This document shows positions 1 through 12,411 of a stretch of DNA of 64,000 nucleotides, in pieces. The stretch is from assembly GCF_032118995.1 (NCBI RefSeq), contig NC_092648.1, positions 20,736,450-20,800,449 on the forward strand, given 5' to 3'. The notes under the pieces were generated by a model that ran no database searches, was not told where the DNA came from, and saw only the letters and a program-made list of their open reading frames with translations. Position 1 is the stretch's first letter. Every line of letters begins with the position of its first letter. Source of the DNA: Asterias amurensis. Its lineage: Eukaryota > Echinodermata > Asteroidea > Forcipulatida > Asteriidae. The translations under genes and the position numbers were made by a program.

Positions 1-2040
1 TGTCGGGGTAACATGTGCATGAACCCCGCTGGTAATACCCAAAAAAAACTGAAGTGAAAACAAACCATCCATCTCCCGTGTGGTGTTCGTTATTTATATC
101 TCGCTCACATCAGAATGAACATCCTCAAGAAACAGTTTGTTTTAATGACACTCCAGATAATAGGGATATAGCTAGCTCGCTAACATTCTGTGCATGACCT
201 TGCTAGACACTGAATGCCAGGCATCTCAACATTGATAACAGGTATCGGGGTTTATCGTACAATGTCCGGGATCACCATCTCCTGGAGTGATCTCTCGAGG
301 ATTCCAACCCATGATACCAATGTCCCTAAACGCACAAAACATCAGATATCTTATCTAAAGTCATGGAGGTATACAATGATGCAGGAAGAGGAAGGAATAC
401 ACAGTGACGTGGCGAAAACAAATGTACAAAAAACACCATTCATCATAATGAAGACTGTGTTAGACAACTTGAGGAGTGAAAATAACCTACCCAAAGAGTA
501 GGTATACACATTCAAACCGGGTACCTATTTAACAAAAGTGTACAAAACCAATGGGAGCTGTTGCAAAACAGTTTAAGTATAAACACAAGAGGGACAATAG
601 GAGATCCACGGTTGCAGGCGTATTCTCATCCTCCAGTATTCCTAGTAATTCCTTTGATATTAAATTGAGCCCCTTTTTTTAGTTTACGTCAAGAACCCAC
701 CAATGCAACAGAGAATCCAATCCAGCGAATCCAAGTTCGATGTCATCGTCATCTGACATGTGGTAAGAATTATTTTCACACAGAGTTAATCCAGTTATGG
801 TTATTAATTTGAATAGTTGTGTTCACTCACTGGATCCATTCGCTGTTGAAGGTTATGTCAAATTAACTCCAACACTCCCAACAGACGCTACAGCACGCGC
901 CATAATCAGTGGACCTATTCTTCAAATGACTGAGTCTACTATCAAAGTATTAATAACTTGTGAAAACTTATTTCCTTCAATAATCTCCTTCAGGGGTTAT
1001 AACACACGGAGCTGAAACACAACGGTCAGCTGCATAAAGGGACGCATGCATATTGCTGACCAATCACGACCGAGAACAACGGCACGTCATAAAACTTGCG
1101 AGACAGGATAAGCTGTAATTGGTCAGTAACTTTTGGTCAATAGGTCAACTCAATGTCAAAGAAGAGGTGGACGTAGATCAAGACTACCAAGAGCAAACTT
1201 CGTAACAAAAATATATGTCTTATAATATAGATAGATAAGACGTAAGGCTATGCATGGTGGAAAGTATAAGTAAGGTTTGCGGTGACACCATGTACAAGTC
1301 TCTTTAAGTTTTGTGAGTAGTGGTTGCTCTGAGTTTTGCTTGACGTTTCGATCAGTGTGCTCTGATCGTCTGTGTACAAGTTTACTATACACTTATATAT
1401 AATATATGAATTCTATAACTTTTGGGTACAACAACCTCAGTACGCACGTAGTTACAAGAAATCAGTCTCCACCACTTCCATGTAAAAAGAAATCCAATAC
1501 TTATTACCACTTATCTTTACATGCCATAGCGTTATCCATTATGATTGGGGGCCCCCTTGACGATTTACAGAATTTCATTTCGGAATCTCTTGTAATCCAG
1601 TAAGACCGCACAGTGTAAACTTACACAATGAACATGCCAGATCTCTTTCCAATAAACAAGCCAGGTGGAAAATTATGAACAGCGAGTCGCACAATGAATA
1701 AGTAACAATTCGGAAGAAAACGCCTTTTCAGATAAACGAGACGAAAATAAAGCGTCTGTGAATAAAACACTTTGGTGAGGTCGGCAAAGTGCCGTCTACC
1801 AGTTCGCATTGTGAAAACTAAGATTTAACACGACTCAAGTGTGAGGTCAATGCCATCAGTGAATAACTACGAACAATTCAACTCTTATTTAGGTCAGGTC
1901 ATCTAAGATTTTCTTAAAGAACAGAACAATCTACCATCACACCTTTTTAGGTGAGAAATCTGTCTCCCCATTTCTCAAAATAAATATAAACCATTCTGAC
2001 ATGGCACGCCAAGGCATGTTTTTCCTTATTTTATTTATTT
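1..2040. other. Non-coding stretch, no gene recognised
   Basis: Short open frames here (for example 214-501 and 797-1015 on the plus strand) show no recognisable domain, no splice-flanked exon pattern and no composition change. The only structured item I see is the repeat at about 1275-1375, described separately. Confidence 0.5.
1275..1375 (-). repeat. Dispersed repeat with hammerhead-like hairpin
   Basis: Read on the minus strand, a hairpin CGATCAG...CTGATCG is followed directly by AAACGTC, then by about 60 bases ending in a GGTGTCACCGC-type motif. The same order is seen on the plus strand at about 22870-22990 and 60780-60900, and in weaker form at 31570-31675. The hairpin plus GAAAC box resembles the hammerhead ribozyme motifs known from Penelope-like elements; that identity is inferred. 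Confidence 0.5.
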
Positions 2041-2042
2041 TA

Positions 2043-2404
2043 TTAAAGGCAGTGGACACTATTGGTAATGACTCAAAATAGTTATCACCATAAAACCTTT
2101 CTTGATTACAAGAAATGGGGAGAGGTTAATGGTATAAAACATTGTAGTGACGTAGTTGTCGAGAAAGAAGTAATTTTCCACGAATTTGATTTCGAGACCT
2201 CAAGTTTAGAATTTGAGGTCTCGAAATCAAGCATCAGAAAGCACACAACTTCGTGCGACAAGAGTGTTTTTCTTTCATTGTTATCTCGCAATTTCGACGA
2301 CCGATTGAGCTAAAATTTTCACAGGTTTGTTATTTTATGCACATGTTGAGATACACTAACTGTGGTGACTAGTCTTTGACAATTACCAATAGTGTCCAGG
2401 TCTT
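2043..2404 (+). mobile_element. MITE-like repeat, copy 1 (TTAAAGGCAGTGGACAC family)
   Basis: The copy begins TTAAAGGCAGTGGACACTAT and ends with the inverse (ATAGTGTCC...CTTT), giving near-complete terminal inversion over about 360 bp. An internal palindrome centres on TTTCGAGACCTC and its complement near 2190-2225. Related copies lie at about 12412, 20768, 21617, 29775, 38803, 42245 and 58612. Short open frames inside it on both strands are translations of the repeat, not genes. It has no coding capacity. Confidence 0.75.
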
Positions 2405-5400
2405 TAATTAATTAATTCATTTATTTATTACTTATTTGTTAATTTATTTATTTATTCGGCAATTTTAAATTGTGACCTATTTATTTATTTATTTGTTTAC
2501 TTACTTTTTACTTTATTCCTTTTTTTCCTTACTTATTTCTTTTTATCTATCTAATTAAAAAAATATATATTGTGGGGGGGGGGGACAAAGACATAGTTTG
2601 ATTTTAATGTTTGATGGCACTGACCTTACATTTATTTGTGCATTTTCTTGTTTATCTCACTTCTCCCGTCAGCCCCCTTGGCCAACCCCAACCACCCCCG
2701 CATGTAACCCCCACTGCAAGTCGGCACTAAAAAGCGCATATAAAGCCTTCCAAGAAACCCGTACCAGTGTCCCTTTATGACATAATCTTCACAGGAAATG
2801 AGAAATCAAATGTGAAAATGAAGCTGCCGCCATTATTTACGACTCGTTGATTACAATGACTTCCTATGTCTGTCATTGCTTGACTGCAGATAATAACTTC
2901 ATGTACTAATGTGACGAGTGAGAACAACCAGATATGTAGTGAACCATTTTCAAGACCAAGTGTTAAAGGGTTTTGATACCTTTTGTAGACCAAGTTTCTG
3001 GCCATGACATGAATCCCTACTTACTCACTGTGAATGAAGATGTATGTAATATAATTCACCTATAGAAGTTTCAGCCTTAATAGTCGTCAAGTTTTTAGAA
3101 AAAAAGGTGAAGTTACAGAGCATCCGCTGTACATAAATTTATTTACGTTAACTTGTTTTACTAACTTCTCAAAAACTACAGGATCTCAGCAAGTAAAATA
3201 TTTTAGCAACGGCTTTTCTACGTGTATTCCTACAGGGGTTATGTTCCCTGCGGACTTTCGGCAATATCTCTAATACGCGATATACCTTTTGGAAATAAAT
3301 GGTCATGTTAGTTTTATTGATATGTATACATCTACATTTAAATAGGATTAAACAATCGAACGGTTCCAAACACCTAAGGGAAAACGTTGCCTTTAAAAAA
3401 AGAAGAAGAGGACATTTTACGTTATGATCAATTTCAGCAATTTCACAAGACGTACAGATGTATAGGCCCTACAGTATCCTCTTGACACACCAGCTTTTTG
3501 GTAGCACAGTGTCCAGTCCTTAATTGTCTATGCGTGTCTCTGTTGCTTTATTCCTTATACTAAGATTATGTGTCTTCAATGTCCCCTTTTGCTTTGGCGG
3601 GAAAGTTTCTTTTTCAATTATCACCCATTACACGGTATGCCATCAGCAATGACCACATCAAATAAGACACACCAATGACGTTTGTTTAGCTCTTGTTTCT
3701 ATACGTTTTGTACAGTGAACGACTACGATATACAGTTTCAATGTGTACATAGTCACATCGAAGAATAGCCAAGGGCACAAACTAACAAAGTAGAGTGTGC
3801 TAAAAAAGAAAATCGCAAAAGAATGTTTAGTCTGGGTACAGTTAACACTGGGACATTATATTAATTCGTTTGTCAAGTATACCCCGCGTCAGTTGAAGAG
3901 GCTAGAGTCAAACTTTAAAAAAAGGAAGTTAATATTGGCGTGACGTATTCTCTGACACAGATCATCGGAAACAACAGTAATTAACAAACCGAAAGTAGAA
4001 TGTTCAGCAGGTGACCACAGAGTCTCCTGTGACGGGTGGCGAGTCTAGCTTCCATCCATTTATGTGGGCAACAGTCATAATATACAGTACATTAATGAGA
4101 GTCTTGGATTGGCTGTACTTCAAATAATTCAGCGAAACGAAAGTATTCTTCCTACAAAGATTTATGGTGTCTTTATTGCGAACAGGAAGAGGGTGTGTCG
4201 GTATATTGTCCCCCGCCGAAACAGACTTAAAGTTTATTCATGGAATGGTTGTTCACGAGACATGCAAGGAATACCGGTAGTCCTTATAAGTGAAATTACA
4301 GTCAAAACATAAATAAATAACGAAGTAATGAAACAAAATAAAAGGCAAAAACGACAGATCATAAATTATAGCCAGGAGGCACTCGATATTAACGCCTAAT
4401 TATTTGTGTGCACTTACTAATAGTGCTATCATGGAGCGGCTATCTTTGATTTTGACCCAATGTAGCCGAACCGAGACTCAATGGAATAGGTCTGGTTCCT
4501 GTCATGATATGAGAATTTGAACTGTTATCGTCATGTTGCATGCAGGGTATCGGACACATTATAACTACAACATGATCAAGGTCTATGGGTAGGGTTAGGG
4601 GGGGGGGGGGTGGAGTGGGTTCATGGGCGGTCTACAAAGTAGGCATACCGGGATGAAAGAACTCTAAAAGGTATTAAGACATAGCATGGACATTGTCACG
4701 ATCATAACGTGCCGCACAAGGAGTTCGATATCATCTGCGTTTGTATACGAATGTTGATATCAGCCCAAGGATGTGACGTATCCCACAATGACCTCGTTAT
4801 ACGCGGGAGTCTATTAGGACTGACAGACTTATTTAACATTAATCATGTTCACTTTGTTTGCCACTGTGACAGTGTAACCTTAAACTGGGGACATTAACCC
4901 GACAGTAATTTCTGCTCCTTCCGTAAAAAAAAAAACTGCTCCCAATTTGCCCCTCATGGTGGCAGTAAACGTATTAAGTTCCTGAGGTATAGGCCTACAT
5001 GATTGTGCGGCAGTGGAGCACCCCAAGGGTGACTCTGGGGGTCTGCTGATTTGATTTCATTACAAGCAAATATAACAAAATGTTTCCTCAAAAAAAAAAA
5101 AAGATTTATTTTGAATTGATGGGGGTCGAAGGAATTGATGAAATCGAGTAGAAACAGGTTCTCTCTCTCCCCGCAAACAGCTAACTAGAATTTCGGTTTC
5201 TTTCCTCCTCCTCCTCCCACCCTCCTTACCCCTGGAAAAGGGAAATCCTGACCCGTGCCTCTCGATTACAGAGGCTGTTATGTAACTTTATTTGTTATTG
5301 GCTGTCAACTTTAAAATCAAGTCAAAATAATCCGCAAACATTAGTTTAGCCAAAAGAATAAGAATCGTTTTTATAGTCAGTTGCTTCAGTTTGTGTAAAG

Positions 5401-5590
5401 TCTACAGAAACAGGGCTAGACTTGTGCGCATCAATCACGGTTTTAAAAAAAGGTCTCGTTTTTTTTTTGCAAACGCACAAAACCGAAAGGAAGCTTTATA
5501 TTTTATGACAATTCGCGCTGGTTGGCATGGACGGCCGAAAGTTAGCAAAACATTCAGATAGTGTGAATAAATTCAACATTTTCTGCAAAC
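2405..5590. other. Non-coding stretch with simple repeats
   Basis: It starts with ATTT-rich low-complexity sequence (about 2405-2560) and a G run near 2575, with another G run near 4600 and short A runs near 4925 and 5090. No exon with convincing borders or domain was seen. Confidence 0.5.
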
Positions 5591-5594
5591 TGTA

Positions 5595-6580
5595 TGTCAA
5601 AACTATATAGATGACATGTATGTAGATGACATGACCCTTAGCCAGTCTTTTAAAATCTCTGAGAATGCTATTGGTTTGCAAAACGAATTAGACTGTCTCC
5701 AACAGTGGGCTGACACTAACAACATGAAAATCAATCCTCCCAAGTGTCAAGCTTTGAGTATTTGTTTCCAACGCACCCCAGCTGTACCACCTAGTTTCCA
5801 TATTGGTAATTCAGCCATCACTGACACAAGCTGTATGAAAATTCTTGGGGTTCATCTACAGAGTAATCTTAAATGGGATACCCAGATAAATTCAATGTGC
5901 AAAGCCTTCAACTATAAATTGTACCTTCTGCGCCAATTAAAACGGTGCCGCACTTCTATTGATGATTTGTTGAGTGTATATACTATGTATGTTAGACCAA
6001 CTATTGAATATGCTTGCCCAGTCTGGTATTCAAGCCTCATGAAGTCTCAACTTGGATGCCTTGAAAAGTTGCAGCGCAAGGCTCTTCGTATTATCTTGTC
6101 CTATGATTACTGTGAAACTAAGTCTTTTGCTGAAATCTATTCCCAGCTTGGCCTCCCTGCCATGGATGTTAGACTTGAGCAGCTCTTCGTTAATTTTGGT
6201 AAATCCCTCCTCACTTCTGACAGATATAAACAATGGCTTCCCCCACCTAAAAACAACAACCTGAGAAATTCCAATAAACTTTGTACAATTAAATGTAGGA
6301 CTAACCGTTTCAAAAACAGTTGCATCCCTTCCCTAGTTGAGCTGCTCAATCACCAATAATTGTTCTGGCCTGTAGATAATTTGTTTTCATTGTGTAAATA
6401 TTTGTAATGTATATACTTACAGTTTTTAAATTTTACATTCACATCTACTCTATTTTTATAATCTCGTATTGTATATTTGCTGTATTTTTGATGTTTTAAT
6501 GTATTTTTATATTGTAAACCTAAACACAATTCAGCATTTTGGCTGCTACGTTTGATTTTTAATAAACCAATAATAATAAA
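5595..6580 (+). mobile_element. 5'-truncated LINE (non-LTR retrotransposon)
   Basis: The element keeps only the C-terminal part of a reverse-transcriptase ORF (5616-6359), an AT-rich 3' UTR of about 200 bp, and a 3' end with a short AATAATAA run at about 6568-6580. This is the usual outcome of target-primed reverse transcription stopping early. The endonuclease and the N-terminal half of the RT are absent. The clade is not certain; CR1, RTE-X or jockey-like groups all use such tails. Confidence 0.8.
5616..6359 (+). CDS. LINE reverse transcriptase, C-terminal fragment
   Basis: The 247-residue frame begins at the catalytic YVDD box (MYVDDMTL, residues 1-8), RT motif C with two Asp residues that bind metal. 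It continues through the thumb region: LQQWADTNNMKINPPKC (motif D-like), then LGVHLQSNLKWDTQI, LYLLRQLKRCR and VRPTIEYACPVW. These are standard for the C-terminal third of non-LTR retrotransposon RTs. Fingers, palm motifs A and B, and any endonuclease are missing upstream, so the Met at 5616 is simply the first Met in a truncated frame. The frame is intact to its stop, which suggests a fairly young insertion. It cannot encode an active enzyme by itself. Confidence 0.85.
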   Translation: MYVDDMTLSQSFKISENAIGLQNELDCLQQWADTNNMKINPPKCQALSICFQRTPAVPPSFHIGNSAITDTSCMKILGVHLQSNLKWDTQINSMCKAFNYKLYLLRQLKRCRTSIDDLLSVYTMYVRPTIEYACPVWYSSLMKSQLGCLEKLQRKALRIILSYDYCETKSFAEIYSQLGLPAMDVRLEQLFVNFGKSLLTSDRYKQWLPPPKNNNLRNSNKLCTIKCRTNRFKNSCIPSLVELLNHQ

Positions 6581-6698
6581 CACTCCCATGATTGGTTGCC
6601 TTGTTTAAAAAAACTCGACACTATTTTTTTTTAAATAATCTGTCGGTAACATTGTTTAAAACGAACTGTGGCTATCTGTTGTTGCTCTACATAATAAA

Positions 6699-6857
6699 TA
6701 CGCCTCTCTTGTTACTTATGCATGACGTCATAACTCTTACCCAAAATGAGGCTATGGGCGCACGTTCCCCATCACTTGCAGTGGCTGCGCCCATCGCCTC
6801 GTTTTGAGTTTACATTTTGACGTACCTCATGCATAAAATAATATTAAGAGAGGCGTA
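6699..6857. mobile_element. Small palindromic foldback element
   Basis: TACGCCTCTCTT at 6699-6710 is mirrored by AAGAGAGGCGTA at 6846-6857. Further inverted pairing continues inward: ATGCATGACGTC against GACGTACCTCATGCAT, and GAGGC..TGGGCGCA against TGCGCCCAT.GCCTC. It is about 159 bp with no coding capacity, probably a MITE. Confidence 0.65.
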
Positions 6858-7352
6858 CTTATGGCTTTCCATAGTTTCCCAAACTCGTTTGGCAACAAAA
6901 TCTGGCTACGACGTTGCAGAAGAACTGTCAAAGACGGGCTGCAGAAATAGTCAGTCCCATTTAGAGGAAGTACGCAGCAAATTGCTCGCATACGCCTGGG
7001 GAGCAGACATGCACATATGTCCATTGCCTGATTACTAGGTCAAACTGGACCAAATGCAACTATTGGAAACAAAGGTCTTAAGTTGTCTTAAAACCCGTCT
7101 AGCCGCCTATGTGACTCATTGCATCGTTTTAGAAGATCTTTATCATGGTGTCCCAATTGTGTCCATCGCAAAATTATGCAAACGGACATCAGCCAATGCC
7201 CTTCCAACCTCGCTTTGGATCCATTGGACTGAATGAAAGAAATACAACATGGTGTTACCCGCACAAACTGCTTGCTAGTCTGATCTGCGAGACTTTGTAA
7301 AAACCTCTGCGACTTCCGCAAAAATCGCAGATTTCTGTCTTTAAAAAGTCCA

Positions 7353-7558
7353 GGGCCCAATTTCATAAAGCTGCTTCATAAAGCTGCTTGATCACAAAAA
7401 GTAGCTAAGCAAAACAAAATTACGCTTACCAGAATAGGTTACCAGCCAAACTTCCATGTCACAAGTACAATTTGTGACTGGTGTCCCGCTAATTTCTGCT
7501 TAGGAGAAAATTGTTCAGCAATATTCTCTACTTAAGCAGCTCTGTTAAAATTGGGCCA
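7353..7558. mobile_element. MITE, GGGCCCAATTTCATA family, copy 1
   Basis: GGGCCCAATTTCATAAAGCT on the left is answered by AGCAGCTCTG...AAAATTGGGCCA on the right. The interior carries an AAAAAGTAGCTAAGCA-type segment shared with the copy at 43087. It is about 206 bp and non-coding. Confidence 0.7.
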
Positions 7559-9364
7559 AGCTTTTTGCAACTGGCACTGAAATTTACACGACAAACGGTT
7601 CACTATGCATAAGTCCACTCATCTTTCCAAAGTAAAAGTCTCGTCCGAATCCTTTATGTCACAAGAGCACTTGAAACTCATATCAGAGGAAATGGTGTCT
7701 GGCTTTGCTGGGCGTAAGGACAAAATTGTGGTATCTCAGACCATGCTCAGACAATGATATTTCTCTGGAGGATTTGTAAAAACTGTTACGTTTCAGTTAA
7801 AAGATTTTTTTTCTTCGCTCGATTCGTACCAACAACTGGAGTTTGTTTCTCAGTATGCACTTAATTTTGTTGTACATGAATTGTTTAAAAGGGACGGCTA
7901 CCGGTGTGATGCGGAAACCTCGGAGTAAGTTGAGTGAGTTGCCTGGTATTACTTTTCTGACGAATAGTCGACCAAGATAAACCAACCGAACGTTCTATAG
8001 GTATTCATGCTTGTTATATATAAACAATTTCACCCCGACAACTTCAAGTTCTACGACCCCGTGTTTTTAGTTTACGAGTCCATTATACCATGGAAGTTAT
8101 ACCATCCTTGCTCTATGATTATACCATAGAGCAAGGACAGAACTCTCTGATTATACGAAGTTACACAAACCATGCAGACAAGCTATATTTTAATATAAAA
8201 CTTGAATCTCTAGGACTAACTCATGCGTGTAAACGTGACACTAACTATAGGCATTATGTCCACATTAAACGCGTACCTTACCAAGGTCAACTCTCTGTGG
8301 GAACGAAGTTCTAATGAAAATATTGGTATTATGCAATTGACGGAAACAATCGGCCCAGAGGTAGGGTTCAGAACACCCATACACGGATTTACGTCGGGTT
8401 CACCTTGGAAAAAATCCACTCGATAAAGATCTCTCAGCGTAAACAACCCACGCACGGAACATTAACACCACAAGGAAGAGTGATTGAACACTAAGGGAAA
8501 ACAATTAAATCTCATAAATGCATTGCTCATCATTCTTAGGTATGCATGACTAATCCTTTGGTCTGGTGCTATGTTGCATTGACATTGAATATGAACGTCG
8601 TTGAAAAGTCATAGTGAGAGATCTACAGGAGCCAGACTGAAGATGTATAAAAATAACATTTATTACGATTTAATGATCTCGTTTGGAAACATACCGTGGA
8701 TACTCCGTACGTTAACTCATGGACTGGTGTCCTTGCTCTATGTTTCAATATTTCAAAGCGAAATAACATATAACTCGTTACGTCTTATACATTTTGAGAT
8801 GAGGTAAGAGAGTACACAAAGGCAAGTAGATACACACATGGTGTTACCGCACCGCAAACCAATATATATATATATCGTTACGTCTTGCTAAAATTATTTG
8901 CAAGCAGCATGCAAATGTAGTCAACAAATATGATTTTAACATGATAATAATTACAACGAGTGCAAAGATGTACTAGTACATAGTGTGGCTAAAAGAAAAG
9001 AAAAAATTGGGGAAAAAGAGAGTTTCCAATGCCTTTTTTTTCGGTAGCTGTTGAGGTAATTTACACCAACTCTCACGAGACTAGAATTTTATATCGTCTT
9101 TCTTGTTTTCTAGCGTCAATAAAATACGAAGTATTTAGTATCACTATTGTGAACTTTTAAGAACTCTCGCTGCGTGTGAATTTTTTGTTACCATCCAAGG
9201 TTCGATGAACCATTATATGGATGTGATCCACTGATAAATATTCATTTTTTTTAATGATATATCAAAACTTCAAGTTGAGTCGAAGACAAACACTTCTTAT
9301 GGAAGGAGTGCTCTGGAATCATCAACGTATACCTCCCTCTCTATACGAATGTTTAAGAACTTAC
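7559..9364. other. Non-coding stretch; possible intron of the minus-strand secreted-protein gene
   Basis: No exon recognised. It contains a perfect 13-bp hairpin at 8105-8137 and an AT dinucleotide run near 8865. If the exon at 9365-9522 is real, this stretch is its first intron and later exons would lie here or outside the window. Confidence 0.4.
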
Positions 9365-9522
9365 CCATCTCGCTGTCTAGGCGCAAGTACAAATCGGACC
9401 GCTGCCCATCCCTGTCTGTTCGTCTGCTGACCCTCAGCAGACAGATGAAGTGATGAAAGTGTGATAACGAAGAGCAATAAACCAGCTACAAGTGAAGAAA
9501 CACGCGCCGGGCGAAACATCAT
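9365..9522 (-). CDS. First coding exon of a predicted secreted protein (partial)
   Basis: The frame reads MMFRPARVSSLVAGLLLF then VITLSSLHLSAEGQQTNRQG and on to RFVLAPRQRDG. A basic n-region, a hydrophobic core of about 15 residues and a small-residue region before EGQQ form a classic signal peptide, with likely cleavage near SAEG or EGQQ. The frame then meets a consensus donor, GG|GTAAGT, at 9364-9363, so translation should continue in phase 2 in another exon. An upstream in-frame Met at 9546 would add eight residues ahead of the hydrophobic core; I chose 9522 (Met-Met) as giving the better signal peptide. About 53 residues are seen. I do not recognise the family, and no downstream exon could be identified at lower coordinates. 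Confidence 0.5.
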
Positions 9523-10050
9523 GATGTGACGGCAGCCGATGTGCATTCTGTAACAGTCAGCTGTGATCTGATCGACAGACTGTTTATTACATACTACTAA
9601 CTACTACTACTTGACACGATACCACGCGTAGTGTGTATGGTGTGTGTATACAGCAGTCAGTGAATCCGAAGACAGACCCAAACATTAGTCACCTCTCTAT
9701 GAAACTTCCTGAAGTTCTGACAACGCCTGACTGAGCTACATACAGTCAATCAATGTGGTAGTAGTCTGTAGGGGTTGCCCGGGGTTTGCCCTGCTGCAGC
9801 TGCCCCGTGTATTTACTCCAGAGCACGGCGTAGATGCGGTGCGTAGACAGAGGGTAAGAGATCAAGTTTGGGATTACTACTGCATCAAAAGGCATACCAG
9901 GCTATTGAGTTGGTTGTCTGATCCACTTCGGGGTTGAACTAATCCACTCAAGTCATATATCAGACAGTCGTTTGATTTAAAGGTGCACTCTCCGGTGTTT
10001 GAAGGATTGGAACCATATGATTGTAATGAACCATATGATTGTAATGAGAC

Positions 10051-10439
10051 TTAAAGGAACACGTTGCCTTGGAACGGACGAGTTGGTCAAAACAAAAGCG
10101 TTTGTAACCGTTTTTATATAATGCATATGGTTGGAAAGATGTTTTAAAAGTAGAATACAATGATCCACACAAGTTTGCCTCGAAATTGCGTGGTTTTTCT
10201 TCTACTGTGCGAACTAACACGGTCAGCCATTTATGGGAGTCAAAATTTTGACCCCCATAAATGGCCGACGTGTTAGTCGACGAGGTAAAAGGAAAACCAC
10301 GCAATTTCGAGGCATGTTTGTGTGGATCATTGTATTCTACTTTTACAACATCTTTCTACCCATATGCATTTTATAAAAAACGGTTACAAACGCTTTTCAA
10401 AGACCAACTCGACCGATCCAAGGCAATGTGTCCCTTTAA
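10051..10439. mobile_element. Long foldback MITE, AACACGTTGCCTTGG family, copy 1
   Basis: It starts TTAAAGGAACACGTTGCCTT and ends in the inverse (AAGGCAATGTGTCCCTTTAA). The two halves are nearly complementary along their whole length, meeting near 10250 at TCAAAATTTTGA. At 389 bp it matches the element at 45583-45972 almost base for base. Frames such as 10261-10494 (starting MADVLVDEVKGKPR) are repeat translations present in both copies, not genes. Confidence 0.85.
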
Positions 10440-11913
10440 GATCAACCATGGAGCGATGAACAAAACAAGCGCAATTGTAACAATGCATAGTTGAGAAGAT
10501 TAAAGGGATATGGTCCGTTAGGTAATAATTATCAACTATGTGAAATATTTGTCACAGCAATTAACATTCAGAGAGGGAAACTACAAAAAGAGTACAATTC
10601 AATCAACGATAATAAAACACGGGCTGTAGATTTTCCTGCTGACGTAAAGTCACTTCGAAATGGCTGATAAATTGGAGACAATTCTAGCACTATTAAACAG
10701 GACCGGGCTTCGACTTTCAAGGAATCAGGGATCGGGTACGGGGCTAACTTTTTAGGGGGGATGCCTCCCTCTTTGTATTTTCTAAAGTTGTGGATTGATT
10801 TTAATGAAACTTGCTAGTATGATGCTCATTTCCATGATGACGTAGTGGTCAAAAGAAGAACAACAAACAACTAGGAATATAAATCATTTAACCCAACGTC
10901 AAACAAGGGGTAGCCATGGTAAAAAATTACCCCATATGAAATTTGTTGGTTTACAATACGACTGTAGATGAGATCGGGGAAAGTCATGCAGAAAATGCGA
11001 TGTTACCCTGGATTGGCCCTGAGCGTTCAGCGGTGGCGGTGGTGCTGGCATATTATGCCCGCTTGCCCCGGTTCTAACAGTAACAGTGTTTATTTTCTTC
11101 TTACTCATTTCATATGTATTGTATATTTCTCTTAATACTTTTATATGGACCTGGTCTACTGTTGTAATTGCCTGCAAAGGATGATTAAAGTTTGTTTAAT
11201 TGAATTGAATTGAATTGAATTGAGTTCACAAATAGCCTCAAATTCGAGCAGAAGCAATCATGCGTTCCTTTCGACAAGAACAAAATTAAGAAGCAAAATT
11301 AAACAGTGAGACCTCAGATTTGTATTTCTTGACAAGTGAATTGCGTTCAAGCCGTGCGCCAGTGGAAGTTCCAGTGAGTTACGACAGATCAAATTAATAG
11401 GCAGTTACAAGGTTACATCAGGCAAACAGACAAACCGGAGACAAGCGGAAACCGTGCCCGTGTAATAGCGACCCATCAAGGGAGTGAGTGAGAGAGTGAG
11501 AGAGTGAGAGAGTTGCCTAATACCGCATTACCGTAACACGTCATGACACCCCGTATGTCTCAACTAGGATGGGGGGGGGGGGGGGGGTTGCGAATTTGCC
11601 TAAACTCCAATTTCAAGTTTAATGTACAAAGCTATTATTTGGATGAGCCTACACTTTTGCCATGATTGGGGAATTCGCAGATTTTTAAAAAGATATATAA
11701 CACTTACTGTTTAATGAGGTGCATGCTGGTCTGAAGCGATCAAACCTGGAGTGCGTTTTGACGGCCCAAAACATGGACATCGGTTGAGCGTTTTCGCATG
11801 TTCGGTTATGAGCGGTGACGATGCTGCTCAGACCAAGCGGTAACCGGCTTGTTGAGTCGGTTGGGCTTTGGTTGGGGTCGCCATCCAAAACGCACTCCTG
11901 ATCGCTAAGACCA
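10440..11913. other. Non-coding stretch with microsatellites
   Basis: No gene recognised. It holds an AATTG tandem run near 11195-11225, a GAGAGAGT run near 11485-11515 and a G run near 11570-11588. Confidence 0.5.
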
Positions 11914-12157
11914 GGGGCCAATTTCACAGAGCTGCTTAAGCAAAAAATTTTGCTTAAGCAAAAAATTCATTGCTTAGTAAAATCAGATTACCGGCCAAGA
12001 CTCCACTCAATTGTAATGCTAAGTAAACAACAGCTTAATACTAGTCATAAGCAATGTATATGGCAGGACATTTTGGCCAGTAACATGTGTAAAATAAGGG
12101 AGCTATTTTCGTGCTTAAGCAATTTTTTTGCTTAAGCAGCTCTATGAAATTGGCCCC
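11914..12157. mobile_element. MITE, GGGCCCAATTTCATA family, copy 2
   Basis: GGGGCCAATTTCACAGAGCT plus GCTTAAGCAAAA on the left pairs with TTTTGCTTAAGCAGC plus TCTATGAAATTGGCCCC on the right. The left end has a tandem duplication of the GCTTAAGCAAAAAAT segment. About 244 bp, non-coding. Confidence 0.75.
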
Positions 12158-12411
12158 AGCATGCACCTAAATCCACGCCTAAACGCGCGCGTACCGAGTA
12201 TCTTGCGTTAAAATGGTCTATATATCTTTGACAGTTCTTTTGGGATGATTCATCTGGCAAGTCATTTCAGAACGTTCATGTTTAGTAAGAGATGTTCCCG
12301 ACATCAATTTTACGCCTTTCCGACATTTCCTCGAAACTAGTTGGCATCAAGGACCGTTGAGGATTACCGTCAGGGATGTGTCTGCATCCTGTACGTTCAT
12401 TGCAGCAGTGT

